From assembly GCF_910596095.1 (NCBI RefSeq), contig NC_056538.1, positions 32,267,094 to 32,331,093 on the forward strand: DNA of 64,000 bases, in the 5' to 3' direction. This stretch comes from Thunnus maccoyii. Taxonomy: Eukaryota > Chordata > Actinopteri > Scombriformes > Scombridae. Of the stretch, positions 22,204 through 34,227 are shown one piece after another (the first letter of the stretch is position 1; each line of letters starts with the position of its first letter). The notes beneath the pieces were generated by a model that did not search any database, had not been told where the DNA came from, and saw nothing but the letters and a program-made list of their open reading frames with translations. The translations under genes were made by a program, and so were the position numbers.

Positions 22204-22990
22204 AGATGGTTGTTGCCACAAATGTCCTACAGAGGAAAAATTTTGATCATCAGTAATTTTGTTGCATCTTTACTGTGGCACCTTTTCACTTGTGTAAAGC
22301 CCCCTGCTGGTCTATTGAGTCATCTGCAGTCTACTATTGTGGATTTTTTTCTTGGATGGATTACATTGGGTGGCACAGGGATTAATGCCTTTAGCAAGCA
22401 GGTTAGTTACCTTTTAAGCTACAGTTTGTTCAGCGGTACCTCAAAGATCCAACAGATGTGGTGTGGAGACAAGTGGCAAGTGCCCTTTAAAAAGGACTGA
22501 TGGCTTGGGTCTAGATACTTCTTTGTTTTTATGAATATACAAAATGTAAACTTGTGTAACTTTTTATCAAAGTATTTTTAAAGCTTGGGACTTATTTCTT
22601 TGGAAGAGAGCAGAGCATGCAGATTCTTCTGCACTGGCTTCTAGAGGAACCTCTCATAAACAGAGCTAGGCTGGATGTGCAGGACAACACCACGCCTGGA
22701 CTTACTCATATATTGCGTTCCAATGGAAACATCACTCTTTGGCATATTGTAAATGCAGCAGGACTTAATCTGGACAATGCACAGACAATGGCGTCTGTTT
22801 TATGACAGAGATCTGTCTGTCAAATTGAGAATATTTTAAATATGTGGTGCAGAAGATTGACCGTAGAAGAACAGATTTTGTTGCGGGACTGCCACGATGG
22901 GTTTGAATATCCGGATGAAGATGACCCTTTTCCTGAGCTTAGTTTTTCCTTGGGACTCAGTGGATTAGGAGGGACATTATTCAATACAAA
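22204..22990 (+). mobile_element. Tx1/L1-like LINE fragment (ORF2 C-terminal part), copy A
   Basis: Read with small frame changes, the plus strand gives MSYRGKILIISNFVASLLWH, later WLLEEPLINRARLDV and LTVEEQILLRDCHDGF with DEDDPFPELSF. These are typical of the C-terminal third of ORF2 in fish L1/Tx1-type LINEs. A TGA at 22,803-22,805 and other breaks show it is dead. An A-rich tail follows at about 23,060. Related, internally deleted copies sit at 31,876 and 41,990. Confidence 0.75.
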
Positions 22991-25077
22991 ATATACAGAA
23001 AATTTAAACTTGTATACAGTGAAGTGTAAAATACTATGTAAATGTTATGAGAAAGTTTAAAAAAAAAATAAATAAATGGAAGAGTAGACACTGTGTGGAG
23101 GGAGACATTGGGTGTAGATGACTGCGTTAAACCAGTGTGGAGGGTTTTCTATAAAGCACCTTTGAACAAAGATCAGGTGATTTACAATGGAGAATTTTAC
23201 ATGGTGCTGTTTCTGTCAGTGCTTTCATATCTGTTATTAATCCTGCGGTCTCACTCCTTTTGAGGATTAACTGAAACCATCTGTCATTGTTTTACGTGAA
23301 TTTGTTTGAGGTACTTGAAAGTATTTTTTAAAAGTTTTAGTGTAAAATGGTCAAAAACTGCTTTCATTTTTTGAGCAGATTACAAAAAAATTTAAATGCA
23401 TCAAAGTGAAGACTTCATAATTAGATAGTAGGACAGGAAAAACTTGCAACATGTAAAGGCAGAAAAATGAAATTTGAAAACAAAGCAGGTCAAGAATTAA
23501 TTCCAATGTTTATTGTTTTGGTCAGGGCGAGAGTGTGGGTGGATTTTAAATTTCATAAAATAATGGATGATTTAGATGCATACAAAACTGGTGTTATTTA
23601 AATATAATATGCTCAGTAGTAGATGAGGTATTGTACAACCAATATTAGAAGGTCAGAGAGTTTCAGTAAAGTATCGTAACTCTATGATGTAGAGTAACGT
23701 ATTGCTCAGTATGCTCTATTGATCATTATTTTACCTTAAAGTGAAGCATGTAAATATTTGATCTATTTTTGCTGGTCTCAGCAGAGTTTTATGAATACAG
23801 ACCTATCCATAAATAATGGTGATGCCTCTGTAAACCAGCAGAGGGAAACCTCACACCTACTTATACTAGTGATGAGACTGGAGGGTTTATTCAGTTCTCA
23901 GCAGGCATTAAAGGTACAATCTGTAATAAAAATGTCAACAAAAGGGCAGCTCACCTACATTTCAAACACACAAAACTGATTAAACTGATTATATTTTTAA
24001 TATCTAATTATATAACAGCACTAGAAAGCAACTATGTTAAAGCTCTTACAGTTTAATGCTTCAGAAGGTTTGTTTACATCAATAATGATTGTAAATATGA
24101 GAGCAAATCATTCTTATATTTTAAATGCTGATTGGATAGAAACAAACAAAAACATAAATGATGTCACTCTTTTCTAAGTCAAACACTTCAGTCATATATG
24201 TTCACTTGCCAGCATTTTATATTTTTTAGATTCACTTTTTGGGCTTTAATACAAACAAATTTGTCAATAAAAAGCTTTGAATACAAAATCACATTTTTTT
24301 CAATGTATGTAGCAACTAAATTCAACATACCTATACAAACGTTAAAAGCATGTATCAACAAAACATCAACCTCTGACAGTGCATATGTCAATAATCCAGT
24401 GTGTTTAAATTGGTTTAATTTAAGAAGTAAGAAAATCACCAAATTTGGAGATACAAGGTTTTAGCTGGACAGTGAGGATATGGAAATCTACAGTACAATA
24501 ATTTCCAAATAGCATCAAAATTAGTTTCAGCACTAAAATAACAATATAAGATCTATTCACAATGTGACATTTTCCTTTAACGTAAATGGACACTTTCATC
24601 ACATTTAGACATAAAAGTGTGTTTGATTGTAACTGTAATTCACTTCAGCAGTAATGAAAGAAAACAGTTTTGTACATTATCAACAGACAGTATCAACTGT
24701 AATGTCTTCTCTGTTCTATGATCACAGGCAGAGCCGTGGGGATCTGTAGGCTTTACCACTCTCGAAAGGCAGCAGTACACTGATTTCACAACAAGTCTGT
24801 TTACTTTTTAAATCTGTATAAAGGATGCACTGAGCCCATCTTTTGCACTGTGATAAATGCAGGAAACACTCACTAAGACTTTTTTGTAAAGGTACTCACA
24901 GCAAGCTTCTGAGCTGTGAACACAGTGGCAGAAGAAGTTTTGTAAAGAATAAAAACAGGAGAGAAATTTCACAGTAAATCCTGTCATTTTGATACCTATA
25001 AAGACACATGACCAATCACTGCAGAAGGTGAAAACCATCATGATGGTTTCACAAAGTTAACGTTCAGATGCAGAACT
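22991..25077. repeat. Module between LINE fragment and gene A short-tail exon
   Basis: No gene is seen. The block is repeated at about 32,430-34,227 (beside gene B) and 42,545-44,341 (beside gene C). A part (23,757-23,975) is also found at 53,562-53,785. The open frames in it are shared only because the DNA is duplicated. The part next to 25,078 is probably the 3' UTR of gene A. Confidence 0.7.
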
Positions 25078-27119
25078 TCACAATTCAACCATTTCGAAGG
25101 AGTTCTCTGGATGGTCCTTTATTCGTGGTCTGGTGGAGGTTTCAGCTTTCTTGTATTTCTTCTTCTTCCAAGCAAAATAGATGGCAATCCCACCCAATAG
25201 AGAAAGTACCACAACTGCTCGCAAACCACACACAAGCAGTGAGTTATCTGTTCAGATACAGAGACACAAAAATCACATGTCAAGTTTGCACTGTGACAGC
25301 AAAGTTATGAAAGTACAACAGACTATATTGGCATGTGTGATGATAGTGGAAGGTTTAATGGTTGATTTCTAGTCATGTTCTGTCTCACCACACATAGATA
25401 TCTTCTTTTCTTTTGAGACATTACTGACGTGATTCCTGACAGAGCAGACCAGTAGTCCTGAGACGTCTTGTTTCAGAGTGATGATGTTGGTCTCTTTCTT
25501 TCCAGAGAGGAGCTGAGCGTCTGTCAGTGTGTGTCCATCCAGAGTCCAGCTGTACTGAGGACTGTCCCCTCCCTCAGAGGAACAGGACACCCTCATCTCT
25601 CGCTGGGACAGACACTCAGAGTCCAGCAGGACAGAGGACACAGGAGCTGAAAGAAACACACTCACATGACTTTTTGATGTGGCCATAAACATATTCAGTG
25701 TTTACAGTGTATGTATACAATTCTTGCCAGTTATGTGGCAGACTTTGAATATTTCATGTGAAATGTTTGTTTGCAAAGGTAAAATGTAGAAATAGTATTT
25801 GTATAGTAGTATGTGTATATGTTTGGTATTTACCTAGTTTCATTTTCCAAAATCATTTGTATTTTGAATTTTGAATCTATAATTCAAATTATGTAGCTGT
25901 TGGTTTATTGTGAATAATACAAATTAAATTGTAAGATTAATAATAGCAAAAGTAGTTATTTACCTTGAATAGACAACTGAAGAGTCCGCTGTTCTGATAC
26001 ATGTCCATTTGAATCAAAGGTTTCAAGGGTATATTCAGCACCGTCAGTCCTGCTCAGGTTATTTATCCTAAATGTTCCATTACTGGGAGTAAAGACGGAT
26101 CTGTCCTTCATCAGATTATACACAATCTTATCCTCTCTCCCATCAAGTATTTTTAAGGTTTTGTTTTTATACCATTGGTATCTTAATATTTCTGAGGTGT
26201 TGTCCATCAGCTGGAGCACCACAGTTCCTCCCAGAGCTCCATAACACTGAGTTTCATTCTGTCTGCCATCACAGTGGGTTTCAATACCTGGAAATATAGA
26301 AAAATACAGTGAAGAAAATGTTATCACAGTTGAGGTCATTGCATTTCTACTAAATTAACAACTGTGACAATGTTTTATGCAGGTGCAAATACTCATGTTT
26401 TGAAACAGAAACAACTCTGTCTCTCTCAGAGCACAGTTAGCATTACACGGACCTGTCAGTTAATAGTAATATTTCACTGTAGTACATTTTGTCATTTATA
26501 TTATTCTAGTTTTAGTAAATTAATCTCATACATTCATTACAAACTCATGCTGTGTTTTTCCACATCTACAGAAGTCCAAAATTACTAAATTATATATTTG
26601 GTGGGAATTTGTATAAAATGATAATTAAACTCTCAGCAATTTCTATGATGATTCCAATTAAAATAACATACTGTTAGTATAAGCATGATATAACTGAGTG
26701 TTTTATTGTTTGTTTTTAGTTCAGTTTTCCTGAACTCTCAGGGGAAAACTTTAATTTAATAGATTCATCTGTGGTAGATAATAACTGTAATTTTTACTGT
26801 ACATACACATGGATGTGGAACTGATCTTCAGATTTGCTATTGCTCTAAGAAACAACTTTTTGTAACATTTTTTAAAAACCTGATGGACCGAAGAAAAACA
26901 GAAACATCCGTTTCAAAGTGCTGCATTTCTCAATTGATTCTTAGAACTGGATTAATCTATAAAAGTGATCATACTTGATCCTATAGCTGCATAAAAAGTC
27001 ATAGTTGCACAACATGTTATTCACATAACGTTGAATCAATATTAAAATGTCAAATAGTGAAACAGCTCACCATGAGAGACTCCGAGCAGCATCACCAACA
27101 GTCCAACCACAGCTTCCAT
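25078..27119 (-). CDS. CD2/SLAM-family-like receptor A, short tail, no stalk exon
   Basis: Exons: signal 27,071-27,119; V 25,964-26,287; C2 25,389-25,646; membrane plus tail 25,078-25,247. All internal introns are phase 1 with GT-AG ends, giving 266 residues. Leader 1-16. The V domain (17-124) has Trp55 but no F-strand Cys, as in CD2-family domain 1. The C2 domain (125-210) has four Cys (136, 146, 192, 210). The membrane segment contains Arg220 (GLRAVVVLSLLGG) and is followed by KKKKYKK and a tail ending EMVEL, without ITIM. The stalk exon present in B-D is missing: C2 and membrane exons are only 141 bp apart against 422 bp in B. The shared phase keeps the frame. Likely a leukocyte surface receptor; the exact orthologue is not recognised. 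Confidence 0.8.
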
Positions 27120-28710
27120 GTCTCCTCACTGTTCAGCCTCTATTTACCCAGTCAGCAGCTTTCAGACAAACTTCTCTACTTTATTGAATAGAAAACATGA
27201 ACATCCTACGCTGAACAGCCTGAAATACAGTCCTGTATGTGATTGGCTTCAGAGGAGCACATGCGGAAACTTTGACCAAGCAGAGTGTGGTTTCTATTCA
27301 TCTTTTTATAGACGGAGAGACAAAAAGGAAGTGGTTCTCGGTGTCACTTTTCTTTTAACCTCCAACATGACAGAGAGCCTTCATATGTGTGATGGACTCA
27401 GTGGACGAAAATAAAACATCCCTCCTTCACACTGAAAGAGGATTTGAGACTGACAGTTGACTTTTCTAAAATGTCCAATATCAACAGTCACAAAAATAGA
27501 TCTTATTATGTCCAGGTGATACCGTAAAACTTGTTGTCTCTCTGTCTCATCATTGTGACAAAATAAGCTATAAAGCTATAAATCTTTTTATAGACAGAGA
27601 GAGAAAAAGGAAGTGGTTCTCGGTGTCCCTTTTCTTTTAACCTCCAACATGACAGACAGCCTTCATATGTGTGATGGACTCAGTGTTTTGACCTGTTATG
27701 TTATAAATGTAAAACAGCTCACAGAACTCAGACAGGAAATGGGTCTGTACACAGATATGTGACCACTAAATATTTCCTTATATGCACAAACTAAAAGTCG
27801 CTCTTCCCATACAAGCAAATACAGTAAAACTATATTTCTGGAGTCATTGTGATAATTATTACTCAGCAGCACTGTGAGATGTTTTCATCCTTCCTCACAG
27901 ATTCAGTGAGAATACAAAAGATATTGTATATCTCCAGGTTTCTTAAAATTTGATTATGATCATTTAGTCAGTTATGATCTTTGGTTAGTGGAGAAATTAG
28001 TCCATTTTTTGTGTGAGCCAGTGATCACACTAAAATGGAACAAGCCACTGGTTTATTAAGACTTAAAAAAAACAAATCATATGAACAGAGAGTCTACATG
28101 CAAGACTGCCCTCGACGGAGCATAGAGCGTGTTGATTGGCTTAGCCATAAACACTTCTACAGAACAATCATCTAACCAAATGATCTACAGTAAGTGAGAG
28201 AGTTTCCACTGTTCAAATTAAATTTAATTAATTTTGTGCTCTCAACTGATAATTGCAAAATTCAGTGATTTGGATCTCATTTTCAAAAATTTCATTAGCA
28301 TTTACTTGCTCCACCACCTGTGATTATAAATTCAACCCACAGGAAGCTTTCAGATTGTCGCAACATCAAACCATTTACTGGCAGTCAGTCACAGCTCCAA
28401 ACTATCACTAAACTATGTGTTGTGCGTCATACTCACAAATGAACAGGCTATGCATGTGACACTAATCCCTGAAATCCTAGTTGTCAGTTGATTCTTGTTT
28501 GTTAAAAGTATTTATCTGGTCAAAGCTGTTTTCTAGCCTGGAACAGTATTAAAGCTGCATCAGTTAGGATGATGTCAAACTTTACTTATTGACTAAAAGT
28601 GATCTTGTGGCTGCATAAAATCATCAATAATGATTTCTAATTTAATACAAAATGTCTTTTTGCACAATATCAAATCCAATACTAACATGTCACATAGTGA
28701 AACAGCTCAT

Positions 28711-28759
28711 CATGAGAGACTCCGAGCAGCATCACCAACAGTCCAACCACAGCTTCCAT
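28711..28759 (-). pseudogene. Orphan signal exon with lost splice donor (A')
   Basis: Encodes the same MEAVVGLLVMLLGVSH leader, but the donor reads ATGAGC instead of GTGAGC. The working signal exon of gene A lies 1.6 kb downstream on the minus strand. The same defect is seen at 38,761 and 47,986, so it predates the tandem duplications. Confidence 0.75.
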
Positions 28760-29070
28760 GTCTCCTCACTGTTCAGCCTCTGTTCACCCAGTCAGCAGCT
28801 TTCAGACAAACTTCTCTACTTTATTCAATAGAAAACTACAGTCCTACACTGAACAGCCTGAAATATCTTCTGTTAGAGAAGATGGAAAGGAAGTGAAACT
28901 TGACACGGTCACTATTTACAAGAAAGAAAACCAGACACCCTCTTCCTCCTGTGATCTTTATATTGTTGTGACTTCCTCGTCTCCTTCATCTTTCTTGTAC
29001 TACTCAACAGTCACAGACATATAATGAAGCCTATGACAAACAAAACTCTGATACTATACTTTACACTAAC

Positions 29071-29290
29071 ATTACATTTCATTTAGCAGACGCTTTTATC
29101 CAAAGTGACGTATACATGAAGTACAATCCAAGCCACAGGTGACAGTGATGCTTCATGTCAGTCATGCAGTACCAACCTAGCAGCTGTTGTCTGCTGCGTT
29201 TCAGTTGCCTTCCATGATGCTCAAAATACTTCAGACACAAACTGCAAAACAAGCGATTGATCAGTCTTTTAATACACAGAAAAACATTTA
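29071..29290. repeat. Fish interspersed repeat ('tttagcagacgcttttatcc')
   Basis: Contains the very common fish repeat phrase 'atttagcagacgcttttatc' followed by 'caaagtgacgtatac'. Copies are at 39,185 and 48,410, carried along by the segmental duplications. Confidence 0.65.
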
Positions 29291-30510
29291 TTGATTCAAT
29301 AAATGAGGCCGTATTCTACCATCAAACTGGGATTTTAGAATGACAGCTGGTAGTTCAACATGTAAACTGTCTATTTGTGCTCATGGGGAAAAGATTAAAG
29401 GTCAGTTTAGCACAACTATGTCTCTGGATCATCATGTTTGCATCACAGCTGAATTTGAAATGTATTATCCTCACTGCAATGTAAATCATTGACTCCTTTA
29501 AACTGTAAAATTTCACCCTTCAAAACTTTTTTGAAGGTGTTGGTTTATGTGATGTTTAGTTTCACTGATGGTTGTTGTTTCAGACTAACCACAGGTCCAG
29601 TTCCTCATTTATCACAGAAACACTGACGTGTCCTGCTGGTCCAGTGGTCGAAAGCTTGTTTGAAGTTCACCACTTAACTCTGTCATGTCATCCTGTCTCT
29701 CTCTCTCTCTTTGTGTTTCTCAGTAGATTCTGTCACTCTCAGTTTTCATGTACAACAACCAGAGTGTGGACTTCAACCAGAAAACAGAGTCAGTGGCCTT
29801 AACGGGCCCCCTGTCGACGTCAGCTGATCAAACTTGATCTTAAAATATTTATTTTACAGTGTGTTGATAAAGTCTATGAATATTAAATTATTGGTCACCA
29901 AAGCATTTATTCAATCAGAAACTTACATGCTCAGCATTGAAGAATGGGCAGGAGCCACCAGTTTAGGTTTTATAGTTGTATAATGTTGGCATAGTAGGTA
30001 GCGTCACATGACTGTGTCACGACATAAAATGACCCGTTTTTTTAATAGGTAAAAAAATAAATGTTTGATAGTGGTTCAGTCTGACCTTTCAGAGTTCAAG
30101 TACAGCAGTCGAATGTCTTTGGATCAAAAGCAGAATGACTGCTGAACAATTTGATCCCCATAAAATAAAATGGCTTTTTGATCAGATGGCAAAAAGATGG
30201 CAGATTGTTGGAGCAGCTTTATTATCCTGCCTTTATGCTGTCAGAAGTTCAACTGTCTTTTAAGAAGTGGGCTCAACTAAAAGATTATCTCAGGTGGTTG
30301 TTTTAGAACACTACAACTATCATGGGCCATAAACACTTATTTTATGGCAGTGTGAATCAGCTGAATGGCATGTCATGGCTGTCGACTTTTAACCCCAAAC
30401 TCTCACACCAAACCAATCATGTAACCTCTATCTTTGATTAAACCCACAACAAGTAAACAGCAAAACTGCTCAGGTCAAATTAAAGTACATAGTGTCATTT
30501 TAAATTCAAA

Positions 30511-30536
30511 GAAGAAGAAGAAGAAGAAGAAGAAGA
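30511..30536. repeat. GAA microsatellite in block B
   Basis: Nearly nine GAA units. The equivalents near 40,624 and 49,825 differ in length: about nine units in C and six to seven in D. Confidence 0.9.
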
Positions 30537-30752
30537 AAATAGCACACACTAGTTGGTAAAACTCAACCGAAGTTAAAAATCATTTTAATAAAGAAATAAA
30601 ATGTGATGAAGAATAACAGCAATGAAGAAGAACAACACTGAAATGAACAAAACTAACGCTAAGTTAGATTAAATTAAATTTGGTATAATTCATGAAAGAC
30701 ATTTTCTAAGAAGTCTTTTATATAATAATGTAAAAACGCTGAACACTGCGTA

Positions 30753-31873
30753 TCACCTGCTTTTACGGACCTTAGCGTACACACATTCATCTTCTGATGG
30801 TTTAACAGTTTTCCGAGGTTGCCCTGAAAAGTTGACTTGGCCGTACTCCACCTCCATCTCTGCTGTCTGATGCATCTGCCTCCCCTGCCGCTGCACGATC
30901 TTGACATCAGCACAGGTCAATTCTTGGTCTTCTTCTTCTTCTTCTGTAGAGTGGAAGGAGGAACAGGTTGAACACTGCATGACTACACATACTCAGTGAT
31001 AACAGCGGATTGTTAAAGAAATTCTTTGACATTTTGGGCAGCAGACCTGAAAAGACTAATAGCACTGTCCTGTTTGTACATTAAATATGAAGCGATAGCC
31101 AGGAGACGGTTAGGTTAGCTTAGCACAAAGACTGGACACAGCTAGTCTGACTCTTTCAAAAAGTCTAAAGTTCATTAATTAACAAGATATGACAGGAAAT
31201 ACTGAACTTTAGAGGTGCTGGTAGGCAGATTTTTATACCTTCATATGGAGACAGGCTAGCTGTATCCCCCTGTTTCCAGTCTTTGTGCTAAGCTAAGCTA
31301 ACCGGCTGCTTGCTTCACATTTAACAAACATATAAGAGTGGTATCGATCTTCTCCTCTAACTCTGAGAAAGAAAGCTAATTAGTGTCCCAAAATGTCAAA
31401 CTATTCCTTTAATCTATGAGTGGACAAAAAACAATCATCTTTTAATGCAGTAATGAAGAAAGAAACTTTGTACCTTTAGGTTTGTTGTTTTGCTTTTTCT
31501 TGTGACTACAGGCGACTGCCACCCCAACTATTAACAGAATGACCAGCGCTGAGGGGACACCAGCCACTACTGGCAAATGACCTGTTTTAGTAATAAACGA
31601 CACAAGAGAAACACAGATCTTTCAGTAAACATGTTCTTGATGAAAGGTGTTTTCATGCAGACATACATGGGAAGAAAAGAGAAAATGACATGAATGAATC
31701 CACTGCAGCAGAGTTAGTTTTCACTTACTAATGTAAATGTACCATGAGTCATCACTGCTGTTGGTCACAGTTTGATTGTAGAGTGTGATATTAATGGAGG
31801 GTTTATCTCCTTACCTGTGATCATGGTAAGGGTTGTTGTTGGATCAACACACAGAGTGTTATTGGCTGAATAA
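30753..31873 (-). CDS. ITIM-type membrane and tail module downstream of gene B
   Basis: Three pieces on the minus strand: the 3' half of a stalk exon (31,815 to about 31,873, donor GTAAGG), a membrane exon (31,474-31,569, phase 1 on both sides, no charged residue in the membrane part) and a tail exon (30,753-30,943) with VEYGQV and CVYAKV tyrosine motifs. The frames are open and splice sites intact. The 5' half of the stalk exon is replaced by a LINE fragment, so no V or C2 exon of its own is left. It could serve gene B as an alternative 3' end, because the gene B stalk exon has a compatible phase-1 donor. Otherwise it is the remnant of a D-like gene. Expression is not known. Confidence 0.6.
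31108..31303. repeat. Imperfect inverted repeat in the ITIM-module intron
   Basis: The left arm 'ggttagcttagcacaaagac' is repeated in reverse complement at 31,276-31,303 ('gtctttgtgctaagctaagc'). This is a recognisable fish MITE-like sequence. The same structure lies in the equivalent introns near 41,222-41,417 and 50,410-50,602. Confidence 0.65.
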
Positions 31874-31875
31874 CA

Positions 31876-32440
31876 TTCTAAATACCTTGGTGTGCATCTA
31901 GGTGATGAAACAGCAATGGAAAAAAAACTGGAAAGGTGGAATAGTGAAGGTAGAAGGGAGACTGAAGAAGTGAAGATGGTTGTTGCCACAAATGTCCTAC
32001 AGAGGAAGAATTTTGATCATCAGTAATTTTGTTGCATCTTTACTGTGGCACCTTTTCACTTGTGTAAAGCCCCCTACTGGTCTATGGAGTCATCTGCAGT
32101 CTACTATTGTGGATTTTTTCATGGATGGATTACATTGGGTGGCACAGGGATTAATGCCTTTAGCAAGCAGGGTAGTTACCTTTTAAGCTACAGTTTGTTC
32201 AGCGATACCTCAAAGATCCAACAGATGTGGTGTGGAGACAAGTGGCAAGTGCCCTTTAAAAAGGACTGATGGCTTGGGTCTAGATACTTCTTTGTTTTTA
32301 TGAATATACAAAATGTAAACTTGTGTAACTTTTCATCACCCTTTTCCTGAGCTTAGTTTTTCCTTGGGACTCAGTGGATTAGGAGGGACATTATTCAATA
32401 CAAAATATACAGAAAATTTAAACTTGTATACAGTGAAGTG
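31876..32440 (+). mobile_element. Tx1/L1-like LINE fragment, copy B
   Basis: Begins with YLGVHLGDETAMEK on the plus strand, continues with MSYRGRILIISNFVASLLWH, then jumps to the PFPELSFSLGLSG part. About 340 bp present in copy A is deleted here and in copy C. Its left edge cuts the stalk exon of the ITIM module. Confidence 0.75.
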
Positions 32441-34227
32441 TAAAATACTATGTAAATGTTATGTGAAAGTTTTAAACAAAAAAAATGAAATGGAAGAGTA
32501 GACACTGTGTGGAGGGAGACATTGGTTGTAGATGACTGCGTTAAACCAGTGTGGAGGGTTTTCTATAAAGCACCTTTGAACAAAGATCAGGTGATTTACA
32601 ATGGACAATTTTACATGGTGCTGTTTCTGTCAATGCTTTCATATCTGTTATTAATCCTGCGGTCTCCCTCCTTTTGAGGATTAACTGAAACCATCTGTCA
32701 TTGTTTTACTGAGTGCAACAGAGTTGTGAATTTGTTTGAGGTACTTGAAAGTATATTTTAAAACTTTTATAATATTATAAAACTTAAACAATATTAGAAG
32801 GTCAGAGAGTTTCAGTAAAGTATCGTAACTCTATGATGTAGAGTAACGTATTGCTCAGTATGCTCTATTGATCATTATTTTACCTTAAAGTGAAGCATGT
32901 AAATATTTGATCTATTTTTGCTGGTCTCAGCAGAGTTTTATGAATACAGACCTATCCATAAATAATGGTGATGCCTCTGTAAACCAGCAGAGGGAAACCT
33001 CACACCTACTTATACTAGTGATGAGACTGGAGGGTTTATTCAGTTCTCAGCAGGCATTAAAGGTACAATCTGTAATAAAAATGTCAACAAAAGAGCAGCT
33101 CACCTACATTTCAAACACAAAACTGATTAAACGGATTATATGTTTAATATCTAATTATGATACAGCACTAGAAAGCAACTATGTTAAAGCTCTTACTGTT
33201 TAATGCTTCAGAAGGTTTGTTTACATCAGTAATGGTTGTAAATATGAGAGCAAATCATTCTTATATTTTAAATGCTGATTGGATAGAAACAAACAAAAAC
33301 ATAAATGATGTCACTCTTTTCTAAGTCAAACACTTCAGTCATATATGTTCACTTGCCAGCATTTTATATTTTGTAGATTCACTTTTTGGGCTTTAATACA
33401 AACAAATTTGTCAATAAAAAGCTTTGAATACAAAATCACATTTTTTTCAATGTATGTAGCAACTAAATTCAACATGCCTATACAAAAGTTAAAACCATGT
33501 ATCAACAAAACATCAACTTCTGACAGTGCATATGTCAATAATCCAGTGTGTTTAAATTGGTTTAATTTAAGAAGTAAGAAAATCACCAAATTTGGAGATA
33601 CAAGGTTTTAGCTGGACAGTGAGGATATGGAAATCTACAGTACAATAATTTCCAAATAGCATCAAAATTAGTTTCAGCACTAAAATAACAATATAAGCTC
33701 TATTCACAATGTGACATTTTCCTTTAACATAAATTGACACTTTCAGCACATTTAGACATAAAAGTGTGTTTGATTGTAACTGTAATTCACTTCAGCAGTA
33801 ATGAAAGAAAACAGTTTTGTACATTATCATCAGACAGTATCAACTGTAATGTCTTCTCTGTTCTATGATCACATGCAGAGCTGTGGGGATCTGCAGGCTT
33901 TACCACTCTCTAAAGGCAGCAGTACACTGATGATTTCACAACAGGTCTGTTTACTTTTTAAATCTGTATAAAGGATGCACTGAGCCCATCTTTTGCACTG
34001 TGATAAATGCAGGAAACACTCACTAAGACTTTTTTGTAAAGGTACTCACAGCAAGCTTCTGAGCTGTGAACACAGTGGCAGAAGAAGTTTTGTAAAGAAT
34101 AAAAACAGGAGAGAGATTTCACAGTAAATCCTGTCATTTTGATACCTTTGAAGACACATGACCAATCACTGCAGAAGGTGAAAACCATCCTGATGATTTC
34201 ACAAAGTTAACGTTCAAATGCAGAACT

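Noticed and set aside
29572-29802. 76-codon plus-strand frame repeated at 39,686 and 48,885, and a splice-like acceptor before 'tagattctgtcactctc'
   Set aside because: Repeated through segmental duplication, composition not protein-like, and no linked exons found.
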